A DNA stretch of 17,114 bases from CAIOSQ01 sp044359885 (lineage in GTDB: Bacteria; Pseudomonadota; Alphaproteobacteria; CACIAM-22H2). Position numbers and translations under genes: made by a program. The stretch's first letter is position 1. Every line of letters begins with the position of its first letter. This document shows, one piece after another, positions 6,781 to 13,699 of this stretch. The notes beneath the pieces were generated by a model. That model was not told the origin of the DNA. It was given only the letters and a program-made list of their open reading frames with translations, and made no database searches. The stretch is from positions 1 through 17,114 of the forward strand of contig JBIKLI010000051.1 in the NCBI GenBank assembly GCA_044359885.1, written 5' to 3'.

Positions 6781-7297
6781 CGAACATCCGGACCCCGATG
6801 ATCCCGGGCGCGAGCAGGCCGGCGGCCCAGATGAAGGCCGACACGGTGGTGGTGGCGAGGAAGCCCAGCCGGTGCATGGCGAAGATGCCGGCGATCAGCG
6901 TCACGCTGGCGCGGAACGGGCCGAAGAAGCGGCCGACGAACACGCTGGCGATGCCCCAGCGGTGGAAGAAACGCTCGCCGCGGGGCAGCAGGTCGGGATG
7001 GTTGCGCATCGGCCAGACGGCGAAGATCGCGTGGCCGTAGCGCGAGCCCAGCCAGTACGAGATCCAGTCGCCGATGATGGCGCCGATCGCGGCGGCCATC
7101 CACAGGCTCCAGAAATCCAGCGCGCCCGCGCCGACCATGGCGCCGATCCCGACCAGCACCACGGTCGCCGGAAAGAGCAGCGACAGGATCGCGACCGACT
7201 CGCCGAGCGCCAGCAGGAACACCATGGGCGCCGCGTATGCCTTGTTGGTCTCGACGAAGACGAGCGTGGCGTGGACGAGGCTTTCGAGGGTTTCCAT
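6776..7297 (-). CDS. DedA/VTT-family inner-membrane protein
   Basis: A 173-residue membrane protein of the DedA (SNARE-associated/VTT) family, whose members are linked to lipid scrambling and membrane homeostasis. It has LLFPATVVLVGIGAMVGAGA (40-59), then AAAIGAIIGDWISYWLGSRY (68-87) matching the GA.(I/L)GD...Y..G...G signature. FVGRFFGPFRASVTLIAG (120-137) matches the conserved FxxRFxPxxR...AG element. It is slightly shorter than the usual ~200 residues, ending soon after the last helix (IIGVRMFA). The ATG at 7297 is chosen because a hydrophobic N-terminus begins there. Another in-frame ATG at 7327 adds a basic leader; neither has a clear ribosome binding site. Confidence 0.87.
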   Translation of the reverse strand: METLESLVHATLVFVETNKAYAAPMVFLLALGESVAILSLLFPATVVLVGIGAMVGAGALDFWSLWMAAAIGAIIGDWISYWLGSRYGHAIFAVWPMRNHPDLLPRGERFFHRWGIASVFVGRFFGPFRASVTLIAGIFAMHRLGFLATTTVSAFIWAAGLLAPGIIGVRMFA

Positions 7298-7376
7298 GCG
7301 TGCGCGGCGAGATGGTCGGACCCGCATTAAGAGGGCAGGGCGGTCGCGGCCGCAACGCGTTTCTTGGGCGACCGGC

Positions 7377-8525
7377 TCACAGCCAGGCCGGCAACCCGTT
7401 CGCCAGTTCGGTCTTGCGCGCGACGGCACCCTGGCCGACCAGCGCGACGCCAAGGCTGGCTCCGTCCGGGCCCGCGAAGCGCGCGACGATCCCGCCGGGG
7501 ATCTCCGTCTCCTCCCAGTCGCCGGCAGCGCCGGATGGCGGCGGCGCCACCACGACCGGCATCGCGGGCGTCTTCACCACCACCGGCATGGCCGGGTAGT
7601 CGACGGCGGTGGGCGTTCCGGCCAGCGTGCGGGCCAGCGCGCGCGCGCAGCGCATCAGCGGCATGACATAGGGCAGCACGAGGCCGCCGACCTCGGCGCA
7701 GTCCCCCAGCGCGAAGATGTCGGGATCGGTGGTGCCGAGCCGGCGGTCGACGCGTATGCCGCGCCCGGTGCCAAGGCCCGCCGCGGCGGCAAGGGCGATG
7801 CGCGGCGCGAGCCCGACCGCCGAGAGCGCGACGTCGGTCTCGACGACGGCGCCGTCGTCGAGCTCGATCGCGATGCCGCCGCCGGCCGGACGCACCGCGC
7901 CCACACCGCGGCCGAGATGCCAGTGCACGCCCCGTGCGGCGAGCCCGTCGCGCAGCAGCGTCGCCGCGCGCGGCGGCAGCAGCCGGCCGAGCGGCAGCCT
8001 GGCGATGTCGACGACGTCGACGCGCCGGCCGGTGGCCGCGATGTCGTTGGCGAACTCGCAGCCGATCAGCCCCGCGCCGAGGATGGTCACGCGCCGCGCT
8101 TCCTCGAGCGCGGCTCGGAAGCGCGCGTAGTCGTCGAGGTCGTTGACCGGCATCACCTTGCCGGCCGCGTCGCCGGCCATGTCCAGACGGCGCGGATCGG
8201 CGCCCAGCGCCAGCACCAGCTTCGCGTAGCCGATCCGCCCGCCATCCGCGAGGCGCAACGACCGCGTGCCGCGATCGATGGCCGCGACGCGCGTGCGGCC
8301 GCGGATCTCGATCCCGAGCTGTGCCGCGACCTGAGCCGCGCTGGCGGTCGCCAGCTGCGCCGCGCCGCGTTTCGTCGCCAGCGCGGTCGACAGCATCGGC
8401 TTGGAATAGGCCGCCGCGTCGTCGGCGGCGACCATCACGACGGGCGTCGCCGGATCGAGCCGGCGGAACTCGCGGGCGACGCCATGGCCGGCGAGTCCGG
8501 CGCCCAGGATAACGATCGGGTCCAT
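7377..8525 (-). CDS. Rubredoxin-NAD(+) reductase, FAD-dependent
   Basis: A 382-residue flavoprotein of the pyridine nucleotide-disulfide oxidoreductase superfamily, rubredoxin reductase type. It has an FAD-binding GAGLAG (8-13), the KPMLSTAL segment (42-49), a second Rossmann motif GAGLIG (150-155) for NAD(P)H, and FALGDCAEVGG (271-281) for the FAD ribityl. The C-terminal stretch PAMPVVVKTPAMPVVVAPPP (311-330) is typical of rubredoxin reductases. No redox-active CxxC is present, as expected for this class. GAGGAG precedes the ATG at 8525. It is third in an operon after rubrerythrin and rubredoxin, 74 bp past the rubredoxin stop. Inferred role: pass electrons from NADH to the neighbouring rubredoxin for peroxide reduction. 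Confidence 0.92.
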   Translation of the reverse strand: MDPIVILGAGLAGHGVAREFRRLDPATPVVMVAADDAAAYSKPMLSTALATKRGAAQLATASAAQVAAQLGIEIRGRTRVAAIDRGTRSLRLADGGRIGYAKLVLALGADPRRLDMAGDAAGKVMPVNDLDDYARFRAALEEARRVTILGAGLIGCEFANDIAATGRRVDVVDIARLPLGRLLPPRAATLLRDGLAARGVHWHLGRGVGAVRPAGGGIAIELDDGAVVETDVALSAVGLAPRIALAAAAGLGTGRGIRVDRRLGTTDPDIFALGDCAEVGGLVLPYVMPLMRCARALARTLAGTPTAVDYPAMPVVVKTPAMPVVVAPPPSGAAGDWEETEIPGGIVARFAGPDGASLGVALVGQGAVARKTELANGLPAWL

Positions 8526-8599
8526 GCCTGCATCTCCTCGTGACCGGCGCGGACGGCCCGCGTCGCGTGCAAGCCGCCCGGTCCGGCGATGTATGTCGC

Positions 8600-8770
8600 T
8601 CAGGCGGCGACGTCGCGCATCTCGAAGTCGGACTTGGCCACGCCGCAATCCGGGCAGGCCCAGTCCTCGGGGATGTCTGCCCAGCGCGTCCCCGGCGCGA
8701 TGCCGTGCTCGGGCAGTCCCTTGGCCTCGTCGTAGACGAAGCCGCACACGATGCAGGTCCAGATCTTCAT
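8600..8770 (-). CDS. Rubredoxin
   Basis: A 56-residue single-domain rubredoxin. MKIWTCIVCGFVYDEAKGLP carries the first CxxC (Cys6, Cys9), and EDWACPDCGVAKSDFEM the second (Cys39, Cys42). The four cysteines bind one iron. The conserved Tyr13, the G.APGT.W..IP.DW core and the Phe49 aromatic are all present. AAGGAG upstream of the ATG at 8770 is a clear ribosome binding site. It sits between rubrerythrin (32-bp gap) and rubredoxin reductase, so it is the natural one-electron shuttle between them. Confidence 0.96.
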   Translation of the reverse strand: MKIWTCIVCGFVYDEAKGLPEHGIAPGTRWADIPEDWACPDCGVAKSDFEMRDVAA

Positions 8771-8802
8771 GGCTCTTGCTCCTTTCGGCAGGGACGCTTG
8801 GA

Positions 8803-9279
8803 TCAGGCGGCGGCGCGGACGAGCGCCCGGCGATAGGCGTCGGCATGGCGCTCCTCGACCCTGGCCAGCGCGGCGAAACGCTTCGCGGCCTTCTCCAGGG
8901 TCGCCCGGAAGCGCTGGGCGTGCGCCTTCGACTCGGCGATCTGCCCGTCGATCTCGGCGACCGCCGCCGCATCGCCGTCCTCGACCGCGACGCGGCGGAA
9001 GCCCGGATACATCTCGCTGTACTCGTAGGTCTCCCCGGCGATCGCGATCTCCAGCGCACGCGCGGGCGTGATCTCGGCGGGCGGGTAGAGCAGGTCCAGA
9101 TGGCCGAAGGCGTGCTGGACCTCCTGGTCGGCGGTCTCCTCGAAGATCCGCGCCGTCGCTTCGTCGCCGGCGGCGCGCGCGAGCTTCGCGAAGTATCGGT
9201 ACTTGATGTGCGCCATCGATTCGCCGGCGAAGGCGGATTCAAGGTTGCGCATGGTCCGGATCTCGGGACGGGGGCTCAT
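8803..9279 (-). CDS. Rubrerythrin, ferritin-like diiron peroxidase without rubredoxin tail
   Basis: A 158-residue four-helix diiron protein. Helix residues fitting the rubrerythrin site are Glu20 (AGESMAHIKYRYFA), Glu53 and His56 (DQEVQHAFGHLD), Glu83 and Glu86 (AGETYEYSEMYPGF), and Glu142 with His145 near the C-terminus (VEERHADAYRRAL). Classical rubrerythrins carry a C-terminal rubredoxin domain; this one stops after the helical bundle and has no Cys, and a separate rubredoxin gene follows instead. Function in the family: reduction of H2O2 to water. AAAGGAG precedes the ATG at 9279. It is the first gene of the operon and faces an OxyR-type regulator across a probable OxyR site. Confidence 0.93.
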   Translation of the reverse strand: MSPRPEIRTMRNLESAFAGESMAHIKYRYFAKLARAAGDEATARIFEETADQEVQHAFGHLDLLYPPAEITPARALEIAIAGETYEYSEMYPGFRRVAVEDGDAAAVAEIDGQIAESKAHAQRFRATLEKAAKRFAALARVEERHADAYRRALVRAAA

Positions 9280-9353
9280 CTCTGGTCTCCTTTGTGCGAA
9301 CGTCGCGTGGTTTCGACGCCGCGGAAGATGGCGGCCGCGGCGTCTGTTTTGAA

Positions 9354-9390
9354 ATAGATAAAAAAACTGTTGGTGATCGAATATATCGAT
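9354..9390. promoter_or_regulatory. Predicted OxyR binding site in the rubrerythrin/OxyR divergent spacer
   Basis: Four tetranucleotides are spaced exactly seven bases apart: ATAG (9354-9357), AACT (9365-9368), ATCG (9376-9379) and CGAT (9387-9390). The classical OxyR pattern is ATAG-N7-CTAT-N7-ATAG-N7-CTAT; the fit is 11 of 16 with perfect spacing, weakest at the second half-site. The area is a sharp AT-rich island in very GC-rich DNA. A perfect 7-bp inverted repeat, CGTCTGT (9341-9347) and ACAGACG (9394-9400), brackets it. On the minus strand TATCTA is a plausible -10 for rubrerythrin. Confidence 0.6.
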
Positions 9391-9450
9391 CTCACAGACG
9401 AAGCCGATGCGGCGACACCTCGACGCCGCGTGCCGATCGACGGAGCGGTC

Positions 9451-10374
9451 ATGTCCATGCGCGTCCTGCCGTCCTTGCGCCAGCTGCGCTATCTCGTCGC
9501 CGTGGCCGAGCACCGGAACTTCACCCGTGCGGCCCGGTCGTGCCTGGCCACGCAGTCGACGCTGAGCGCGGGGCTCAGGGAACTCGAACAGCTCCTGGGC
9601 GTGCGGCTGGTCGAGCGCGACCGCCATTCGGTGAGGATGACCGCGATCGGGGAAGAGACGGCGCGGCGTGCCCGCGAGCTGCTGGCCGCCGCCGAGGATC
9701 TGACGGCGACCGCGGCCGGTGCGGCCGCGCCGATGGCGGGGCTGCTGCGGCTGGGCGTGATCCCGACCATTGCGCCGTTCCTGCTGCCGCGGCTTCTGCC
9801 GGCGCTGCGCGCGCGGTTCCCGCAGCTGCAGCTCGCCTTGCGCGAGGATCTGACGGCGGCGCTGATGGAGCGTCTGGCGGGCGGCGGCCTCGACTTCGCG
9901 CTTGTCGCCCTTCCCTACGAGACCGAGGGGCTGCTGGTGCGCGAGCTGTTCGACGACGAACTGATGCTGGCAGCACCGGCCGGCGCCGCGGCGCTGCAGC
10001 CGCGGCGGCTGGCGGTGACGGAGCAGCTCGCCTCCACGCTGCTGCTCCTGGAGGAAGGGCACTGCCTGCGCGACCATACGCTGGAAGCCTGTGGCCGGAC
10101 GCGGGTCGCGCGGGTCGCCGGGATCGAGGCCACCTCGCTGCTGACGCTCGTCCACATGGTCGTCTCCGGGCTCGGGCTGGCGCTGGTGCCGGAGATCGCC
10201 GTGGCCGGCGGGCTGCTCGCCGGCACCGGTCTGCAGGCGCGCCGCCTGGCGCCGCCGGCGCCGCGGCGCCGGATCGCCCTCGTCGCCCGGCGCTCGACCG
10301 CGCGGCGCGCGGCCTTCGACCAGCTGGCCGATGCGATCGCTGCCGGGGCGGCGGCCGGCGCGAAACTCGGATGA
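9451..10374 (+). CDS. oxyR: OxyR-type LysR-family peroxide-sensing regulator
   Basis: A 307-residue LysR-type regulator. The N-terminal winged helix-turn-helix covers LRQLRYLVAVAEHRNFTRAA through STLSAGLRELEQLLGVRLVERD. The periplasmic-binding-like sensor domain starts near 99 (LRLGVIPTIAPFLLPRLLP). It contains LLLLEEGHCLRDHTLEAC with Cys205 and Cys214, nine residues apart exactly as Cys199 and Cys208 of E. coli OxyR (GHCLRDQAMGFC). A disulfide switch responding to H2O2 is therefore expected. The ATG at 9451 has GGAG upstream; an ATG two codons later also fits, and the one at 9370 is too far upstream and inside the operator. It diverges from the rubrerythrin operon, its likely target. Confidence 0.93.
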   Translation: MSMRVLPSLRQLRYLVAVAEHRNFTRAARSCLATQSTLSAGLRELEQLLGVRLVERDRHSVRMTAIGEETARRARELLAAAEDLTATAAGAAAPMAGLLRLGVIPTIAPFLLPRLLPALRARFPQLQLALREDLTAALMERLAGGGLDFALVALPYETEGLLVRELFDDELMLAAPAGAAALQPRRLAVTEQLASTLLLLEEGHCLRDHTLEACGRTRVARVAGIEATSLLTLVHMVVSGLGLALVPEIAVAGGLLAGTGLQARRLAPPAPRRRIALVARRSTARRAAFDQLADAIAAGAAAGAKLG

Positions 10375-10395
10375 GTGCGGGTCAGGCGGGGCGCG

Positions 10396-10424
10396 TTGAA
10401 GGCGGGGCCGGCTTGCCGCTAAGG
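10396..10424 (+). promoter_or_regulatory. Candidate sigma-70-type promoter for the PhyH-family gene
   Basis: TTGAAG (10396-10401) and CTAAGG (10419-10424) are separated by exactly 17 bases, about 34 bases before the next start codon. The alphaproteobacterial -10 often looks like CTA.G/T. Prediction only. Confidence 0.4.
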
Positions 10425-10457
10425 TCGGCGGCGTCGAAGCGAGGGAGGACGACCGCG

Positions 10458-11261
10458 ATGGCTCATCTGACGGCTGCCGAGCAGGACCGCTACCAGCGCG
10501 AAGGGTGGGTCGTGCCGCAATGGCGCCTGCCGAAGGCCCGTGTCGACGCGATGCGCGAGGCGCTCGACGCGCTGATCGCCGCCAATCCGGGCATCCGTCC
10601 CGAGAAGCTGGTGAGCGCGCATATCGAAGGCCGGAACGCCGAGGGCGTGCATGGCTCGCGGGCCTTCTTCGAACTGGCGACCGATCCCGAACTGGTCGAG
10701 CTGGTCGCCGACGCCATCGGCGACGACATCATCCTGTGGGGCTGCCAGGTCTTCTGCAAGCCGGGCGGCGACGGCCTCGAGACGCCCTGGCACCAGGACG
10801 GGCAGTACTGGCCGATCCGCCCGCTGGCGACCTGCACCGCCTGGGTGGCGCTGGATCCCTCGACGCGCAGCAACGGCTGTCTCAGGGTCATTCCGGGCAG
10901 CCATGCCGGCCGGACCCTCTACAGCCACATGCGCGAGGACCGCACCGACGTCGTCCTGACCCAGCGCATCGACGATCCCGGCTTCGACGAGAGCAAGGCG
11001 GTCGACATCGAGCTCGAGCCCGGCCAGATGTCGCTGCACGACGTCTACATGATCCATGGGGCCAATCCCAACCGCTCGCCGCAGCGCCGGGCCGGCGTCG
11101 CGATCCGCTACATGCCGGCAACGTCGGTGTTCGAGCGCAACCTGATCGAGACGTCGAACAAGAGCGGCTACACCGTCGATTTCTCCACCCGCCCGCTCTG
11201 GCTGCTGCGCGGCCGGGATCGCACCGGCCGCAACGACTTCACCATCGGCCACCGGCGCTGA
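10458..11261 (+). CDS. Phytanoyl-CoA dioxygenase (PhyH)-family Fe(II)/2-oxoglutarate enzyme
   Basis: A 267-residue PhyH-superfamily dioxygenase. The Fe(II) ligands are visible: His112 and Asp114 in TPWHQDGQYWPI, and His200 in HDVYMIHGANPN. Arg211 in QRRAGVAIRYMP is placed to bind 2-oxoglutarate. The IPGSHAG element (145-151) and TAWVALDP (127-134) are standard for the family. It likely hydroxylates a small molecule, but the substrate is not evident; many bacterial members act on secondary metabolites, ectoine or phosphonates. A GGGAGG ribosome binding site precedes the ATG at 10458. It seems to be a single-gene unit, with its own predicted promoter after oxyR and a convergent xerC after it. 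Confidence 0.9.
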   Translation: MAHLTAAEQDRYQREGWVVPQWRLPKARVDAMREALDALIAANPGIRPEKLVSAHIEGRNAEGVHGSRAFFELATDPELVELVADAIGDDIILWGCQVFCKPGGDGLETPWHQDGQYWPIRPLATCTAWVALDPSTRSNGCLRVIPGSHAGRTLYSHMREDRTDVVLTQRIDDPGFDESKAVDIELEPGQMSLHDVYMIHGANPNRSPQRRAGVAIRYMPATSVFERNLIETSNKSGYTVDFSTRPLWLLRGRDRTGRNDFTIGHRR

Positions 11262-11272
11262 CGCGTCGCCGG
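11252..11272. terminator. Short hairpin between convergent PhyH-family and xerC genes
   Basis: CCGGCG (11252-11257) pairs with CGCCGG (11267-11272) around a nine-base loop, flanked by GGCC on both sides. It overlaps the stop of the PhyH-family gene, and the xerC stop is three bases on. No T-run; short GC hairpins are frequent here by chance. Confidence 0.35.
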
Positions 11273-11274
11273 GA

Positions 11275-12252
11275 TCAGGCCTTCGCGCGCGGATGGGCGC
11301 GCGCGTAGGCGTCGAGCATGCGCGCCGCGTCGACGGCGGTGTAGCGCTGCGTCGTCGTCAGCGACGCGTGCCCCAGCAATTCCTGGATCGCGCGCAGGTC
11401 GGCGCCGGCGGCGAGCAGATGCGTGGCGAAGGAATGCCGCAGCGCGTGCGGCGTCGCATGGTCGGGCAGCCCGAGCGCGGCGCGCAGCCGGCGCAGCGCC
11501 AGCTGCACGATCTCGGCGCGCAGCCGGCCCCCGCGCGCGCCGCGGAAGAGCGGGCTGCGCGGTCCGCCCGGAAAGGGGCAGAGCCGGACATAGTCCTCGA
11601 TCGCCGCGCGCACCGCCGGCAGCACCGGCACGATGCGCTGCTTGCGTCCCTTGCCCGTGACCCGCAGCGTGTCGGCGAGCGGCAGCGCGTCGCGGTCGAG
11701 CGCCAGCGCCTCGCCGATGCGCAGGCCGCAGCCATAGAGAAGCGTCAGGACCGCCGTGTCGCGCGCCGCGATCCAGGGCTCGGCCGCCAGCGCCTCGGCG
11801 GTCTCCAGCGCCACGCGCGCGTCGTCCTCGCCCAGCGGACGCGGCAGCGGCTTCGGCCGGCGGGGCGCACGCAGGGCCAGCAGCGCCGCGTTCTCCCATT
11901 CCCCGCGACGCGTGGCCCAGCGCTGGAACGATTTCAGCGCCGACACCGCCCGCGCGGTCGACGACGCGGCGTGGCCGGCCGCATGGCGATGCGCGAGCCA
12001 GGCGCGCAGGTCGGCGATGGTCAGCGCCGCCAGCGTCCGTGTCCCGACGGCGCCGCCCAGATGGCCGCTCATGAAGGACACGAACCCGGCGATGTCCCGG
12101 GCATAGGCGTCGCAGGACAGGGGCGAGGCCCGGCGCTCGTGGCGCATCCAGGACAGGAAGGCCGCGCAGGCGGCGGCGAGGCGTGCATCCGCCCCGGGCA
12201 ACGTGCCGGTCTCCGGCGCCGCCGTCACCGCCGCGTCCAGGCGGCGAGGCAT
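11275..12252 (-). CDS. xerC: Tyrosine recombinase XerC
   Basis: A 325-residue tyrosine recombinase. The N-terminal SAM-like core-binding domain (about 26-115) includes FLSWMRHERRASPLSCDAYARD. The catalytic domain carries Arg178 (GCGLRIGEAL), Lys201 (VTGKGRKQRIVP), His269 and Arg272 (HALRHSFATHLL), His295 (LLGHASLTTTQRYT) and the nucleophile Tyr304. XerC acts with XerD at dif to resolve chromosome dimers at division. The ATG at 12252 lies inside the end of the DUF484 gene (28-bp overlap), implying translational coupling; a later start would begin to cut into the core-binding domain. The pairing DUF484-xerC is common in proteobacteria, which supports XerC over XerD. Confidence 0.93.
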   Translation of the reverse strand: MPRRLDAAVTAAPETGTLPGADARLAAACAAFLSWMRHERRASPLSCDAYARDIAGFVSFMSGHLGGAVGTRTLAALTIADLRAWLAHRHAAGHAASSTARAVSALKSFQRWATRRGEWENAALLALRAPRRPKPLPRPLGEDDARVALETAEALAAEPWIAARDTAVLTLLYGCGLRIGEALALDRDALPLADTLRVTGKGRKQRIVPVLPAVRAAIEDYVRLCPFPGGPRSPLFRGARGGRLRAEIVQLALRRLRAALGLPDHATPHALRHSFATHLLAAGADLRAIQELLGHASLTTTQRYTAVDAARMLDAYARAHPRAKA

Positions 12253-12938
12253 GCGGCCAGCGCGCCGGCGAGGAAGAGCAGCAGGTCGTTGCCCTGTCCG
12301 GGATGGAAGCGCCGCCCGTCGCGCGCGCCAAGCGCGAGCAGCCCGGCCGGACGACCGTCGCCCGGGCCGAGACGCAGCAGCGCCAGGCTGCGCACCAGCG
12401 GCGCCGCGGCGGCGAACAGCGCCGGGTCGGCGCTGCCATCGGCGACGAGCAGCGCCGCGCGACCGCCCGGCAGCCAGGTGTCGATCCGGCCGCGCGGCCA
12501 GACCCGCAGTCCCTCGGCGCGCAGCGCGAAGGGGGCCGCGGGGTCGGTTTCCACGCCCAGCGCCACGGCGTCGACCTCGAGTTCGAGGGCGAGATCGACG
12601 GTCGCGACCTCGACCAGATGCGCGAGCGAGCGCGCCGCGACGAGGGCCAGCACGACGCGATGGACGCGGCGCTGCTGGGCCAGCGTCGCGCGGCTGGCGG
12701 CGGCGAATTCGGCATGGCCGCTGGCCAGGCGCGCCAGGTCGGACTGCAGCCGGGTGACGACGAAGCGCTGGAAATCGGCCACGCCATCGCCATGACGCGA
12801 TTCGACGGGGGTCAGCGCGCGCAGCAGCTCGGGATGCCGGACCAGGAAGTCGGGATGCCGGGCCAGGTAGTCGGCGACCGCCGCCGCGTCGGGACCTTCG
12901 GACCCCGGCTTGCGTTCGGCTGCGCCGGTCCCGGACAA
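12225..12938 (-). CDS. DUF484 family protein, GAF-like, partner of xerC
   Basis: A 237-residue protein matching DUF484. The conserved opening AAVADYLARHPDFLVRHPEL is followed by a helical stretch (about 50-90), then a GAF-like domain containing LELEVDAVALGVETD and GLLALGARDGRRFHPGQGND. The start is unusual: TTG at 12938, the only methionine position in the whole protein and six bases past the transaldolase stop. No ATG exists in this frame, and the conserved segment begins by residue 18, so TTG is the best choice. A clear ribosome binding site is not seen. It lies between the transaldolase gene and xerC on the same strand, and its function is unknown. Confidence 0.88.
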   Translation of the reverse strand: MSGTGAAERKPGSEGPDAAAVADYLARHPDFLVRHPELLRALTPVESRHGDGVADFQRFVVTRLQSDLARLASGHAEFAAASRATLAQQRRVHRVVLALVAARSLAHLVEVATVDLALELEVDAVALGVETDPAAPFALRAEGLRVWPRGRIDTWLPGGRAALLVADGSADPALFAAAAPLVRSLALLRLGPGDGRPAGLLALGARDGRRFHPGQGNDLLLFLAGALAACLAAWTRR

Positions 12939-12944
12939 GGCGGC

Positions 12945-13604
12945 TCAGCCCAGGATCGACTGGCCGGTCTTGCGCCAGTCGGCGAGGAAGGCGGCGAGGC
13001 CCTTGTCGGTCAGCGGGTGCTGATACATCTGGCGCAGCACGCCGGGCGGCAGCGTCGCGACATGCGCGCCGAGCTTGGCCGCGGCCACGACGTGGACGGG
13101 ATGGCGGACCGAGGCGACCAGAACTTCCGTGCGGATCGCGGGATAGGCGCGGTAGATCTCGACGATGTCGGCGATCAGCCGCATGCCGTCGGTGCCGACG
13201 TCGTCGAGCCGGCCGACGAAGGGCGACACGAAGGCCGCGCCGGCCTTGGCGGCCAGGATCGCCTGGGCGGGAGAGAAGCACAGCGTGACATTGACCATCG
13301 TGCCCTGGTCGGCGAGCGCGCGGCAGGTCTTGAGCCCGTCGGGCGTCAGCGGCACCTTGACCGCCACGTTGCGCGCGATGGCGGCAAGCTTGCGTCCTTC
13401 GGCGAGCATCGTCGCATGGTCGGTCGCGGTGACCTCGGCGCTGACCGGCCCGGGCACCAGCGCGCAGATCTCGGCGATCACCTCCAGCATGTTGCGGCCG
13501 GACTTGGCGATCAGCGACGGGTTGGTGGTCACGCCGTCGATCATGCCGGTGCCGGCGAGATCCTCGAGATCCTTGAGATCGGCGCTGTCGATGAAGAACT
13601 TCAT
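12945..13604 (-). CDS. fsa: Small transaldolase / fructose-6-phosphate aldolase-family enzyme
   Basis: A 219-residue TIM-barrel enzyme of the short (MipB/TalC-type) transaldolase subfamily. MKFFIDSADLKDLEDL places the catalytic Asp6; GVTTNPSLIAKSG has the Asn28-type substrate contact; NVAVKVPLTPDGLK holds the Schiff-base Lys83. At the position where E. coli FSA has Tyr131 (PYVNR), this protein has Phe129 (SPFVGR), as in true transaldolases (TalB Phe178). That points to transaldolase activity in the pentose phosphate pathway rather than fructose-6-phosphate cleavage, although automated names often say FSA. The ATG at 13604 starts the conserved first strand. It heads a run with DUF484 and xerC and diverges from priA over a 95-bp spacer. 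Confidence 0.92.
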   Translation of the reverse strand: MKFFIDSADLKDLEDLAGTGMIDGVTTNPSLIAKSGRNMLEVIAEICALVPGPVSAEVTATDHATMLAEGRKLAAIARNVAVKVPLTPDGLKTCRALADQGTMVNVTLCFSPAQAILAAKAGAAFVSPFVGRLDDVGTDGMRLIADIVEIYRAYPAIRTEVLVASVRHPVHVVAAAKLGAHVATLPPGVLRQMYQHPLTDKGLAAFLADWRKTGQSILG

Positions 13605-13699
13605 GTCGATGCCTGCCGCGCGGTCGATCGGGTCACGCGGGACGATCCGCGCTCAGGGGGTGTGCCATAGCGCGCGACCCCGCGTAAAGTCCGCGGTCG

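Noticed and set aside
7540..7594. Short repeated ACCACCGGCAT-like sequence
   Set aside because: Encodes PAMPVVVKTPAMPVVVAPPP in rubredoxin reductase, a normal feature of the family.
13605..13699. Possible promoters in the transaldolase/priA spacer (TAAAGT on plus, CTATGG on minus)
   Set aside because: -10-like words are present, but no convincing -35 at the proper distance on either strand.
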